Shown here: one piece after another, positions 22,869-31,142 of the stretch
How the letters are laid out: each line of letters starts with the position of its first letter
How positions within the stretch are numbered: the stretch's first letter is position 1
Origin: Actinomycetes bacterium
Lineage (GTDB): Bacteria > Actinomycetota > Actinomycetes > Mycobacteriales > Mycobacteriaceae
Reading direction: 5' to 3'
Assembly (NCBI GenBank): GCA_023416315.1
Contig: JAEZIA010000098.1
Coordinates: 1 to 37,343 of the forward strand
Length of the DNA stretch: 37,343 nt
Notes under the pieces: generated by a model
Told to the model about the DNA's origin: nothing
Databases searched by the model: none
What the model saw: only the letters and a program-made list of their open reading frames with translations
Position numbers and translations under genes: made by a program

Positions 22869-24050
22869 GTGACAGTCAGTGCCGCTCACGATCTTCACTA
22901 CGACCCCTACGACGTCGACCAGAACATCAACCCGTATCCGATGTTCGCGCGGCTGCGCGAAGAAGCGCCGCTGTACTACAACCCGGACCTCGACTTCTAT
23001 GCGCTGAGCCGGTTCGACGATGTCAACAAGGCCGTGATCGATCACGAGACGTTCATCTCCGGCCGCGGGGCGCTGCTGGAGATCATCAAATCCGGCATGG
23101 AAATCCCGCCGGGCACACTGATTTTCGAGGATCCACCGATACACAACATTCACCGCAACCTGCTCTCGCGAGTCTTCACCCCGCGTAAGGTTGCCGCCCT
23201 GGAACCGCAGATCCGCGAATTCACCACCAAATGCCTCGACCCCCTTGTCGGCTCGGGTCGGTTCGACTTCGTCAACGATCTCGGCGAGCAGATGCCGATG
23301 CGGGTCATCGGCATGCTCCTCGGCATCCCCGAAGACCGGCAGCGCGCGGTTACCGACCACGGCGAGGCGACGCTGCAGTCCGAGAAGGTCGATCTGCTGG
23401 CCACCGGCGAGATCTTCGCCGAGTTCATCGACTATCGGCGCGACCACCCGTCGGACGACATCATGACCGACCTGCTCAACGCCGAGTTCGCCGACGAGAC
23501 CGGCACAGTGCGCCGCCTGCACCGCGAGGAACTGCTGCTGTATTTGACGGTGATCGCCACCGCCGGGTCGGAGACCACTACCCGGCTGATCGGCTGGGCC
23601 GGCAAAACCCTGGCCGAACACCCCGACCAGCGGCGCGAACTCGCCGAGAACCCGGCGCTGATCCCGCAGGCGATCGAGGAGATCCTGCGCTGGGAGCCGC
23701 CGGCCCTGCAGATCGCCCGGTACGTCACCCGCGACGTCGAGTACTACGGGCAGACCGTGCCCGCGGGGTCGGCGATGCTGATGCTCGTCGGTGCGGCCAA
23801 CCGCGACCACCGACGCTTCGCCCCGGACGGCGACGTGTTCGACATCCACCGGGAGCTCAAGTCGCACATGACGTTTGGAGCCGGCACTCATTTCTGCATG
23901 GGCAACGCGCTGGCCCGGATGGAAGGGCGAATCGCGCTTGAAGAGATACTCAAGCGCTTCCCCACCTGGGACGTCGACTGGCCGAATGCGGTGAAGTCCC
24001 AAACCACTGCGGTCCGCGGCTGGGACGCCATGCCGACGATCGTTCCCTGA
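22869..24050 (+). CDS. Cytochrome P450
   Basis: This 393-aa P450 has I-helix TAGSETTTR (oxygen-binding AGSETT at 232-237), the ExxR pair E271/R274 and haem loop FGAGTHFCMGNALAR with axial Cys C343. I chose GTG 22869 because GGGAGG precedes it by 8 nt and the protein then has normal P450 length; a TTG start at 22806 would add 21 unlikely residues. It begins a three-gene + strand unit with a mycofactocin-type SDR and a molybdopterin oxidoreductase. A simple reading is hydroxylation followed by oxidation of the alcohol. Upstream are site C and a 17-bp palindrome. Confidence 0.92.
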   Translation: MTVSAAHDLHYDPYDVDQNINPYPMFARLREEAPLYYNPDLDFYALSRFDDVNKAVIDHETFISGRGALLEIIKSGMEIPPGTLIFEDPPIHNIHRNLLSRVFTPRKVAALEPQIREFTTKCLDPLVGSGRFDFVNDLGEQMPMRVIGMLLGIPEDRQRAVTDHGEATLQSEKVDLLATGEIFAEFIDYRRDHPSDDIMTDLLNAEFADETGTVRRLHREELLLYLTVIATAGSETTTRLIGWAGKTLAEHPDQRRELAENPALIPQAIEEILRWEPPALQIARYVTRDVEYYGQTVPAGSAMLMLVGAANRDHRRFAPDGDVFDIHRELKSHMTFGAGTHFCMGNALARMEGRIALEEILKRFPTWDVDWPNAVKSQTTAVRGWDAMPTIVP

Positions 24051-24085
24051 CCTCCACCCCACTACGACAAGAGGACTGAACAACC

Positions 24086-24925
24086 ATGGCAGGACGGGTA
24101 GAAGGCAAGGTCGCATTCGTCACGGGTGCGGCGCGCGGGCAGGGACGCGCCCACGCGGTGCGGCTGGCGTCGGAAGGCGCCGACATCATCGCGGTCGATA
24201 TCTGCAAGCCCATCGACACCGTGGACAAGATCGCGGCGTCCACCCCGGAGGACCTCGCCGAGACCGCCGATCTGGTCAAGGGCCTCAACCGCCAGATCTA
24301 CACGGCCGAGGTGGATGTCCGCGACTACGACGCGCTCAAGGCGGCGGTGGACACCGGCGTCGATCAGCTGGGTCGGCTGGACATCATCGTCGCCAACGCC
24401 GGTATCGGCAACGGCGGCCAGACGCTGGACCAGACCAGTGAGGTCGACTGGACCGCGATGATCGATATCAACCTGGGCGGCGTGTGGAAGACCGTGAAAG
24501 CCGGTGTGCCGCATATCCTCGCGGGCGGTCGTGGCGGCTCGATCATCCTGACCAGCTCCGTCGGCGGGCTCAAGGCGTACCCGCACACCGGGCACTACGT
24601 CGCGGCCAAGCACGGCGTGGTCGGCCTGATGCGGACGTTCGCCGTCGAGCTCGGCGCGCAGAACATCCGGGTCAACTCGGTGCACCCGACGAATGTGAAC
24701 ACGCCGCTGTTCATGAACGAGGGCACGATGAAGCTGTTCCGTCCCGACCTGGAGAACCCGGGTCCGGAGGACATGAAGGTCGTCGGGCAGCTGATGCACA
24801 CCCTGCCGATCGGCTGGGTCGAGCCCGAGGACATCGCCAACGCGGTGCTGTTCCTGGCGTCCGATGAGGCCCGCTACATCACCGGCGTCACTCTGCCCGT
24901 CGACGGCGGCAGTTGCTTGAAGTAA
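24086..24925 (+). CDS. Mycofactocin-type SDR dehydrogenase
   Basis: This 279-aa SDR has cofactor loop TGAARGQG (13-20), VANAG (102-106), active-site S157/S158 region and Y171/K175 (YVAAK). The GAARGQGRAHAVRLASEGADIIAVDIC start and the insertion at about 40-66 mark the mycofactocin-coupled SDR group, whose members hold NAD tightly and pass electrons to mycofactocin rather than free NAD. AAGAGGACTGAACAACC precedes the ATG. It is 35 bp after the P450 gene, as often seen for P450-alcohol-dehydrogenase pairs, and probably oxidises the hydroxylated product. The next gene starts inside its last codons. Confidence 0.9.
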   Translation: MAGRVEGKVAFVTGAARGQGRAHAVRLASEGADIIAVDICKPIDTVDKIAASTPEDLAETADLVKGLNRQIYTAEVDVRDYDALKAAVDTGVDQLGRLDIIVANAGIGNGGQTLDQTSEVDWTAMIDINLGGVWKTVKAGVPHILAGGRGGSIILTSSVGGLKAYPHTGHYVAAKHGVVGLMRTFAVELGAQNIRVNSVHPTNVNTPLFMNEGTMKLFRPDLENPGPEDMKVVGQLMHTLPIGWVEPEDIANAVLFLASDEARYITGVTLPVDGGSCLK

Positions 24926-27087
24926 CCCCAACGCCGCAGCAGACGGTTCACACCTTCTGCCGGTACTGCCTTGCCTCGTGCGGTGTCGACGTCACCGTCG
25001 AGGCGGGGCGGGTGGTGAAAATCTCCGCAGACAAACAGAATCCGCACAGTTGGGCGGACTTCTGCGCGAAGGGCCGCACCGCGGCCCAGTTGGTCGACCA
25101 CCCGCGCCGCATCACGCGGCCGATGCGGCGGGTGGGTGACACCTACGTCGAGTCGACGTGGGAGGAGGCGGTCGCCGACATCGCCGCGCGGATGTCGGTG
25201 ATCATCGCGGCCGGCGGCCCGGACGCGGTGGCCAGCTATACCGGCAACCCCGCCGGCTTCTCGTCGTCGAATCTGTTGTTCATGGCGGGCTGGCTCGATG
25301 CGATCGGCAGCCAGAACCGGTACTACGTCGGGTCGGTCGACCAGAACAATTTGCACGTGGTCGCCCAGGCGATGTACGGATCACAGCTGTTCGTCCCGGT
25401 CTCCGATGTCGACAACTGCGACTACTTCCTGCTGGTGGGCGCCAATCCCGCTGTCAGCGCCTGGAATTGGGTGGAGACCGTGCCCGGCGGTTGGAAGCGG
25501 GCGTTGGCACGGCAACGACGAGGGGCCACGATCGTCGTCGTCGACCCGATCCGCACCGAGAGCGCCGACAAGGCCGACCTGCATCTGGCGATCCGGCCCG
25601 GGCAGGACTGGGCGCTGCTGCTCGGTATGGTCAAGGTGATCCTCGACGAGGGGCTTGAACACCGCGAGGACTGCGCGGAATTGGCCGTCGGGATGGCCGA
25701 GGTACGCAGCCTGGTCGCGGCGGCTGACCTGGACGACCTGGCCGCGCGCTGTGATATCCCCCGCGCCGAGATCAAGTCGGTGGCACGGGATTTCGCCGCC
25801 GCACCGGGCGCGATGGCGATCACCCGCACCGGGGTGTCGCTGCATCTCGCCGGAACGATCGGCGAGTGGCTGGGGCATGTGCTCAACGTGATCACCGGAC
25901 GGATGGACCGGCCGGGTGGCCGTCGGTTCGAACGCGGCTACGTCGACGCGCTGAAGCTGGCGGCGTTCGCCAAACCGGTGGACCACCTCAGCCGGCTACA
26001 AGGGCGCCCGATGGTGGCCGGCCACCACGGGCTTGACGAGCTGCCCGACGAGATCACCACCCCGGGCCACGGACAGATCCGCGCGATGGTGATCAACGCG
26101 GGCAACCCGGTCGTCTCCGGACCCGACGGTGCGCGGCTCGACGCGGCGCTGAGCCAACTGGATCTGTTGGTGGCCATCGACTTCCTGCAGCGCGAAAGCC
26201 ACCGGCACGCGCACTGGCTGTTGCCCGCCGCGCACTGGCTGGAGCGCGACGATCTGCTGGCACTCACCAGCGGACTGCACGACGAGCCCTACGTGCAGTA
26301 CGGGCGCCGTGCGGTCGATCCACCGGGCGAGGCCCGCGAGGAGTGGCGGTTCTTCCTCGACCTCACACTGGCGATGAAGCGGCCGTTCCTCGGCATGCGG
26401 GGTGTCAACGGATTCATCAAGGCCACCCGGTTCGTGGCCAGGGCAACACGCAGGCCGGCACTGGCGTTCGGGCCGCACTGGATTGACCGGCTGATCATCG
26501 GGTTGAGTCGCGGGATCAGCTGGCGTGCGGTGATGGAGCATCCGCACGGCTGGGTGTTCGGCAAGCGTGAATTCGGCCATCTGCGCACGGCGCTGCGCAC
26601 CGAGGACAAGAAGATTCACCTCGCCCCGGTTGAATTCGTGGCCCGTGCGCGGGAGCTGCTGGGTCAGCCACACCCGCAGGCGCCGGCCGGCCAGCCTTTT
26701 CAGCTGGCGAACAGCCGGCACAGGCATTCGATGAACTCCTGGCTCAACGACATCCCTGGTCTGCATCCCGGCGGCAAGGGCAATCACGCGGTGATCAACA
26801 TCGCCGACGCCGCCGCGTTGGGTGTGGCCGACGGCGACCGGGTCAGGGTGTTCTCCGGCATCGGCGCGGTCGAGCTGGTGGCGGTGGTCAGCGACCGGCC
26901 GCGCCCCGGTGTGGTGATCGTCGATCACGGGTGGGGGTCGCGGGTATTCGATCCGCGCGGCGGCGCGGAGCCGGTGTCGTTCGGGGTCAACCGCAACCTG
27001 CTCGTGGACGCGTCCCCGGTGGACCCGCTGTCGCAGACGCCTGCGCTGAGTTCGGCCTACGTCGGCATCGAGCGGCTCGGGCCCTAG
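24913..27087 (+). CDS. Molybdopterin (bis-MGD) oxidoreductase, formate-dehydrogenase-like
   Basis: This 724-aa protein is of the molybdopterin oxidoreductase superfamily (DMSO reductase/formate dehydrogenase alpha-like). The N-terminal [4Fe-4S] site is C16-x2-C19-x3-C23 with C51 (FCRYCLASC, DFCAKG). The molybdopterin domains follow, and a C-terminal dinucleotide-binding domain begins near 590 (NSRHRHSMNSWLNDIP; HPGGKGNHAVINIADAAALGVADGDRV). There is no Tat-type leader, so it is cytoplasmic. The best start is TTG 24913, overlapping the SDR by 13 bp. No partner subunit is encoded nearby. The substrate is not formate by any evidence here; oxidation or reduction of a pathway intermediate is inferred from position. 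Confidence 0.85.
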   Translation: MLEVTPTPQQTVHTFCRYCLASCGVDVTVEAGRVVKISADKQNPHSWADFCAKGRTAAQLVDHPRRITRPMRRVGDTYVESTWEEAVADIAARMSVIIAAGGPDAVASYTGNPAGFSSSNLLFMAGWLDAIGSQNRYYVGSVDQNNLHVVAQAMYGSQLFVPVSDVDNCDYFLLVGANPAVSAWNWVETVPGGWKRALARQRRGATIVVVDPIRTESADKADLHLAIRPGQDWALLLGMVKVILDEGLEHREDCAELAVGMAEVRSLVAAADLDDLAARCDIPRAEIKSVARDFAAAPGAMAITRTGVSLHLAGTIGEWLGHVLNVITGRMDRPGGRRFERGYVDALKLAAFAKPVDHLSRLQGRPMVAGHHGLDELPDEITTPGHGQIRAMVINAGNPVVSGPDGARLDAALSQLDLLVAIDFLQRESHRHAHWLLPAAHWLERDDLLALTSGLHDEPYVQYGRRAVDPPGEAREEWRFFLDLTLAMKRPFLGMRGVNGFIKATRFVARATRRPALAFGPHWIDRLIIGLSRGISWRAVMEHPHGWVFGKREFGHLRTALRTEDKKIHLAPVEFVARARELLGQPHPQAPAGQPFQLANSRHRHSMNSWLNDIPGLHPGGKGNHAVINIADAAALGVADGDRVRVFSGIGAVELVAVVSDRPRPGVVIVDHGWGSRVFDPRGGAEPVSFGVNRNLLVDASPVDPLSQTPALSSAYVGIERLGP

Positions 27088-27130
27088 CTGTCGACGGCGA
27101 GAACTCCAGCAGCAGCTTCGCCACCCGTCG
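27084..27130. repeat. Degenerate copy of the 3' end of the adjacent hydrolase gene
   Basis: About 45 bp here (CTAGCTG...CGGCGAGAACTCCAGCAG...CGCCACC) repeats 27196-27243, the last codons and stop of the alpha/beta hydrolase, with a few mismatches and 1-bp indels. On the minus strand it would read VAKLLLEF against VAELLLEF in the intact gene, then goes out of frame. It is probably a remnant of a tandem duplication or of an earlier gene end. Confidence 0.55.
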
Positions 27131-27133
27131 AAT

Positions 27134-27181
27134 GTGGGTGCTATGCACGAATTCCCGCAACTTTCCGTGCGTAACCCCCAC
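27134..27181. terminator. Imperfect hairpin in convergent gap (bidirectional terminator candidate)
   Basis: GTGGG (27134-27138) pairs with CCCAC (27177-27181), and GCACG (27145-27149) with CGTGC (27166-27170), with TA/TA pairing between, in the gap between two converging transcription units. There is no U-tract. It could terminate both transcripts. Confidence 0.4.
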
Positions 27182-27196
27182 GGTGGGCGGTCGGCG

Positions 27197-28021
27197 CTAG
27201 CTGACCCCGGCGAAGAACTCCAGCAGCAGCTCCGCCACCGTCTCGGGCTGTTCGATCTGCGGGCAGTGACCCGCGCCGTCGATGACCGCCGAGCGACCGC
27301 CCCGGATCTGCCCGGCGATCTCGGCGGCCCAACCGGCGGGCAGCAGCTTGTCGCCAGCGCCCTCGACCACCAGGACCGGCACGTCGATGCGCTCGTAGGC
27401 GCGCTTGCTCGACGGCGTCGGCGGCGCTTCCAGACCCGGCCGGCGAAACCGCGCGGCCGCCAACGATTCCCACGCCCCTGGCGCGATGCTCGACAAGTAG
27501 CGGCGCCGCACGTACGCCTCGTCGCCGGGATATGCGGGATCAGCGAACAGCGCCTCGACGATCGCGCGCATCGCCTCGACGCTGGCGTCGTAGTCGTAAA
27601 GCGCGGTGGTGTGCATGTTCTTCTGGATCTCTCCGCCGCCGCAGATCGTGACCGCGCTGCGCACCGGCAGCACCGGCGCCTCCGAGGTCAGGTCCACCAG
27701 CAGGTTGATCGCCCCCATCGAGTTGCCGACGAAGTGCGCAGAGTCGATGCCCAGCAGCGCGCAGAACCGGGCGATGTGCCGGATCCGCATGCCCCGGCCG
27801 TCGGTGAAGTCGACGACCTTCGCCGAGTCACCGAACCCCAGCATGTCCGGGGCCAGCACCCGATAGTGCCGGGACAGCGCGGGAATCAGCCGTTCCCAGC
27901 CGATCTCGGCGCTCACCCCGAACTCGCCACCGTGCAGCAGCACGACGGGCTCGCCCTCCCCCGCCTCGAGATAGTGGGTCTGCAGACCGTCGACGAGCAT
28001 GGTCCGGTGGTGATGACTCAC
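27197..28021 (-). CDS. Alpha/beta hydrolase (meta-cleavage-product-hydrolase-like)
   Basis: This 274-aa alpha/beta hydrolase has oxyanion region VLLHGGEFG, nucleophile S101 in GNSMG, a later acidic residue in VEGAGDKLLP and catalytic His in GAGHCPQIEQP. The GNSMG elbow and the His segment resemble HsaD/BphD/MhpC-type C-C hydrolases, but esterases are possible. GTG 28021 overlaps the cyclase stop (GTGA); ATG 28000 is an alternative. It is the last gene of the eight-gene operon from 36266, which also begins with an MhpC-like hydrolase, so the operon carries two hydrolases of this type. Its 3' end has a degenerate copy at 27084-27130. Confidence 0.88.
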   Translation of the reverse strand: MSHHHRTMLVDGLQTHYLEAGEGEPVVLLHGGEFGVSAEIGWERLIPALSRHYRVLAPDMLGFGDSAKVVDFTDGRGMRIRHIARFCALLGIDSAHFVGNSMGAINLLVDLTSEAPVLPVRSAVTICGGGEIQKNMHTTALYDYDASVEAMRAIVEALFADPAYPGDEAYVRRRYLSSIAPGAWESLAAARFRRPGLEAPPTPSSKRAYERIDVPVLVVEGAGDKLLPAGWAAEIAGQIRGGRSAVIDGAGHCPQIEQPETVAELLLEFFAGVS

Positions 28022-29016
28022 TTGATCGCGATCGGGTTGACGGGCGACCCCACGGCCCCGGTGACGGACAGCGGCGGCGCGACGAGCTGGAACTCGTAGC
28101 GACCGTCGGCCGCGCAATCGATGGCCAGGTCGGTCAGATTCCAGTACTCGCCCAGCATCAGGCCCATGTCGCGCAGGCACAGCATATGCATCGGCAGGAT
28201 CGCGCCGTCGACGCCCGACGCCGGGTTCTCCACCATCAGGTTATCGGCCGCCACCGCGGCGACCTGGTGATCGGCCAGCCACGACGCGCAGGTCCAGTCC
28301 AGACCCGCGCCGGGCTCCTGACCGTCACCGGTCTCCAAAAAGCGTGCCCACCAACCTGTTCGGATCAGGACGATGTCGCCGGGTTCCACGGTGACACCCT
28401 GGGTGCGGGCGGCCTCGTCGAGCTCGGCCGGTGTGATCGGCTGCCCGAGCTCACAGAATGTCGGTACTCCGCGCAACTTCACGATGTCCAGCAGTACACC
28501 GCGGGAGGTGATGCCCAGACCGGCGACCTTGTCGATACCCAGGTAGTAGGCGCCCAGGCTGGATACCGAGTCCGCGGGGAACCCGTTGTACAGCTTGTCT
28601 TCGTAGTACACGTGCGACAACGCGTCCCACTGCGTGGCCGCCTGCAGCGGCATGATGATCATGTCGTCGTTGAACCGCATCGGCCCGGCCGAGGTGTACC
28701 CGCCAAGTTGGACGGCCGTCGGGTTGCGCAGCCACTTCGGGCCATATTCCATCAACGTGTGCGCGTCACCGCCGTCGATCGTCATCACATGGGTCGGGTT
28801 CTGCCGGTACTGGAACGCGCCTTGCGGGCCCGACGATCCGAAGTCGACGCCGAGCGAAAATACCTTGCCGTGCTGGACCGTTGCGGCGGCCTGCGCGATC
28901 TTCTCCGGCGTGATGAAGTTCAGCGTGCCGAGTTCGTCGGCGTCGCCCCACCGGCCCCAGTTTCGGACGTCGTCGGAGACCCGACGAAAATCGCTCATGC
29001 TGGCCACGCTGATCAT
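28018..29016 (-). CDS. Cyclase-family (kynurenine-formamidase-like) hydrolase
   Basis: This 332-aa protein is of the Cyclase (PF04199-type) metal-dependent hydrolase family. The N-terminal NWGRWGDADELGTLNFITPEKI is a hallmark of the large actinobacterial/proteobacterial branch. The metal-site region is QAATQWDALSHVYYED, where the canonical HxGTHxDxPxH reads with Q129, D131 and H135, so one His ligand is replaced. The family includes kynurenine formamidase, isatin hydrolase and lactone or amide hydrolases. ATG 29016 overlaps the SDR stop (ATGA); GTG 29007 and ATG 28998 are alternatives. In this operon it could open a lactone produced by an oxygenase. Confidence 0.83.
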   Translation of the reverse strand: MISVASMSDFRRVSDDVRNWGRWGDADELGTLNFITPEKIAQAAATVQHGKVFSLGVDFGSSGPQGAFQYRQNPTHVMTIDGGDAHTLMEYGPKWLRNPTAVQLGGYTSAGPMRFNDDMIIMPLQAATQWDALSHVYYEDKLYNGFPADSVSSLGAYYLGIDKVAGLGITSRGVLLDIVKLRGVPTFCELGQPITPAELDEAARTQGVTVEPGDIVLIRTGWWARFLETGDGQEPGAGLDWTCASWLADHQVAAVAADNLMVENPASGVDGAILPMHMLCLRDMGLMLGEYWNLTDLAIDCAADGRYEFQLVAPPLSVTGAVGSPVNPIAIK

Positions 29017-29825
29017 CCCCTCTCGTAGTCGGCGACATGACGCGCCGCGATGTTGCCGCCGTCGACCCAGATGACCTGCCCGGTGATGTAGCCCGCCGCC
29101 CGACTGCCGAGGAACGCCAGCACCGCGGCCTGCTCGTCGGGATCCGATAGTCGTCCCAGTGGCTTGGGGATGTCGTCGAGCAGGCCTGGCCCGTACCGTG
29201 AGCGGATTTGGTCGAGGATCGGCGTCGCGGTGACGCCGGGTCCGGTGCAGTTGATCCGAATACCTTTGGCGGCCAACGGCACCGCATTTGTCACCGTGTA
29301 GCCGATGATCGCCTCCTTCGACAGCCGGTAGCCGCCGTCGGCCAGTGCGTCGGGGTTGTCCTCGCACCAGGCGATGCCCTCGGCCATCGAACCCGTCGCC
29401 AGCAGAGCGGCCGCCTGCGGCAGGTTATCCCGGTAGTTTGCCGCGGCCAGGGAGGACACGGACACGATCGACGACCCCGGGCCCAGCTTCGGCAGGAGCG
29501 CTTCGGTGAGCGCCCGGGTGCCCAGGAAGTTGATCGTGACGACCAACAGCGAGTTGCCGATTCCGGAAGACACTCCGGCCACATTGAACAGCCCGTCGAT
29601 TCTGCCGCCGACCACACGGGCCGCCTGATCGATGGAGGCCGAATCGGCCAGGTCGATCTCGATGAACTCGCTCAGTTCGGCCGCCGGGCGGCGGACGTCG
29701 AGTCCGACGACCTCGGCGCCGAGATCGCTGAGCTGTCCACATAGTTGCGCACCGATTCCCGACGCCACGCCGGTGACCACCACGCGGCGCCCGTCATACC
29801 GCAGCAACTCGTCGATGTGAGCCAT
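29013..29825 (-). CDS. SDR-family dehydrogenase (3-alpha-HSD-like)
   Basis: This 270-aa SDR has cofactor loop TGVASGIG (18-25), D43 after beta-2, NVAG (81-84), Ser near 124 and Y166/K170 (YRLSK). Between the Ser and Tyr there is an insertion of about 30 residues (128-160), as in the Comamonas 3-alpha-hydroxysteroid dehydrogenase/carbonyl reductase and coniferyl-alcohol dehydrogenase group. It starts 9 bp after the LLM gene and overlaps the cyclase by 4 bp. A cyclic alcohol or ketone substrate upstream of the KstD-like step is a sensible inference. Confidence 0.88.
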   Translation of the reverse strand: MAHIDELLRYDGRRVVVTGVASGIGAQLCGQLSDLGAEVVGLDVRRPAAELSEFIEIDLADSASIDQAARVVGGRIDGLFNVAGVSSGIGNSLLVVTINFLGTRALTEALLPKLGPGSSIVSVSSLAAANYRDNLPQAAALLATGSMAEGIAWCEDNPDALADGGYRLSKEAIIGYTVTNAVPLAAKGIRINCTGPGVTATPILDQIRSRYGPGLLDDIPKPLGRLSDPDEQAAVLAFLGSRAAGYITGQVIWVDGGNIAARHVADYERG

Positions 29826-29834
29826 TCTCCGGGT

Positions 29835-31142
29835 CTACTTCCCTTCTCGCTTCTCCTTTTCCAACTGCGCGGCCTTCACCCGGCCCTCGTTGATCTCCGC
29901 CATCGCCTCCGGAATCTCACCGGCGGTGAACTTTCCACCGCGACCGGTGGGCAGACCACCGAAGGCATAGGTCTCGTCGAACAGCGGGGCATCGACGGGC
30001 TGGCGGCGGGCCTCGACCTTTTCGATCACCGGCTCCAGCCGCTTGGTCTTGTCCTTGACGGCCTTGGCGTCGCGTTCGATGAACTCGGGAAGGATCTCCT
30101 TGCCCATGATCTCGATCGACTCCATCGTGCCCTCGTGACTGCGCGGGTTGAGCAGCAGGATGATCTCGTCGACACCACTGGCCTCGTAACTGCGAAGGAA
30201 TTCACGCACGGTCTCCGGGGAACCGATGGCGCCACGGCCGGGACCGTAGGCGAGGGTCGGATCCTCTTTGACAGCGTTTTCGTAGAGCTCCCACACCCCG
30301 GTGCGACCGGGCGTGTGCATGCCGTTGATGTAGTAGTGCATGATGCCGAACGAGAAGAACCCGCCACCGATGCCAAGCTTCTTGATCGCCTCGTCGTCGG
30401 TCTTGGCGACCATCATCGACAGGTCACCGCCGATCGCGAGCAGGTTCGGGTTGATCGCCGGGGTGACGGGGGCGCCTTGCTCCTCGAACTCCTTGTAGTA
30501 GCCGTCGACACGGGTCTTGAGTGCCTCCGGGCCGGTGTAGGCGAAACTGAGTGCGCCGATGGCCTTTTGGGCGGCCATTTGCACCGACGAGGGACGCGTG
30601 CAGGCCACCCACACCGGCGGGTGCGGGCTCTGCAGCGGTTTGGGAATGACGTTGCGGGCCGGCATCTCGACATGCTCGCCCTTGAAGCCGGTGAACGGTG
30701 CCTCGGTCATACACCGGATCGAGACCTCCAACGCCTCTTCCCACATGGTGCGTTTGTCCGCCGGATCGATGTCGAAGCCGCCGAGCTCGGCCACCGACGA
30801 CCCCTCACCGGTGCCGAACTCGACGCGACCATTGGACAAGTGGTCCAAGGTGGCGACGCGCTCGGCGATGCGCGCGGGATGGTTGATCGGGGGCGGCAGG
30901 TGCATCACGCCGAATCCGAGCCGAATGTTCTTGGTGCGCTGGCTGGCCGCGGCCAGGAACATCTCCGGCGCGGTGGAATGGCAGTACTCCTCCAGGAAGT
31001 GGTGCTCGGTGAGCCACACCGTGGAGAAGCCGGCCTTGTCCGCAAGCTCCACCTCGTCGAGGCCATGCTGGAACAGCTGGTGCTCGTCGTCCTCCGACCA
31101 CGGCCGCGGCAGCGGAAACTCGTAGAACAGCGAGATTTTCAT
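29835..31142 (-). CDS. LLM-class flavin-dependent oxidoreductase
   Basis: This 435-aa luciferase-like monooxygenase-fold protein has an N-terminal barrel start MKISLFYEFPLPRPWSEDDE, then AGFSTVWLTEHHFLEEYCHS, LGFGVMHLPPPINHPARIAERVATLDHLSNGRVEFGTGEG and IPKPLQSPHPPVWVACTRPSS. These fit two-component FMN-dependent monooxygenases or F420-dependent enzymes; which cofactor is used cannot be read. The C-terminus (about 345-435) is a longer, charged extension ending in a Lys/Glu-rich helix. No flavin reductase is visible. It overlaps the KstD-like gene by 4 bp and may do a Baeyer-Villiger-type or hydroxylating step in the ring pathway. Confidence 0.88.
   Translation of the reverse strand: MKISLFYEFPLPRPWSEDDEHQLFQHGLDEVELADKAGFSTVWLTEHHFLEEYCHSTAPEMFLAAASQRTKNIRLGFGVMHLPPPINHPARIAERVATLDHLSNGRVEFGTGEGSSVAELGGFDIDPADKRTMWEEALEVSIRCMTEAPFTGFKGEHVEMPARNVIPKPLQSPHPPVWVACTRPSSVQMAAQKAIGALSFAYTGPEALKTRVDGYYKEFEEQGAPVTPAINPNLLAIGGDLSMMVAKTDDEAIKKLGIGGGFFSFGIMHYYINGMHTPGRTGVWELYENAVKEDPTLAYGPGRGAIGSPETVREFLRSYEASGVDEIILLLNPRSHEGTMESIEIMGKEILPEFIERDAKAVKDKTKRLEPVIEKVEARRQPVDAPLFDETYAFGGLPTGRGGKFTAGEIPEAMAEINEGRVKAAQLEKEKREGK

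Noticed and set aside
22785..24116. 443-aa minus-strand frame opposite the P450 at 22869
   Set aside because: Shadow of a gene with intact haem loop and I-helix motifs.
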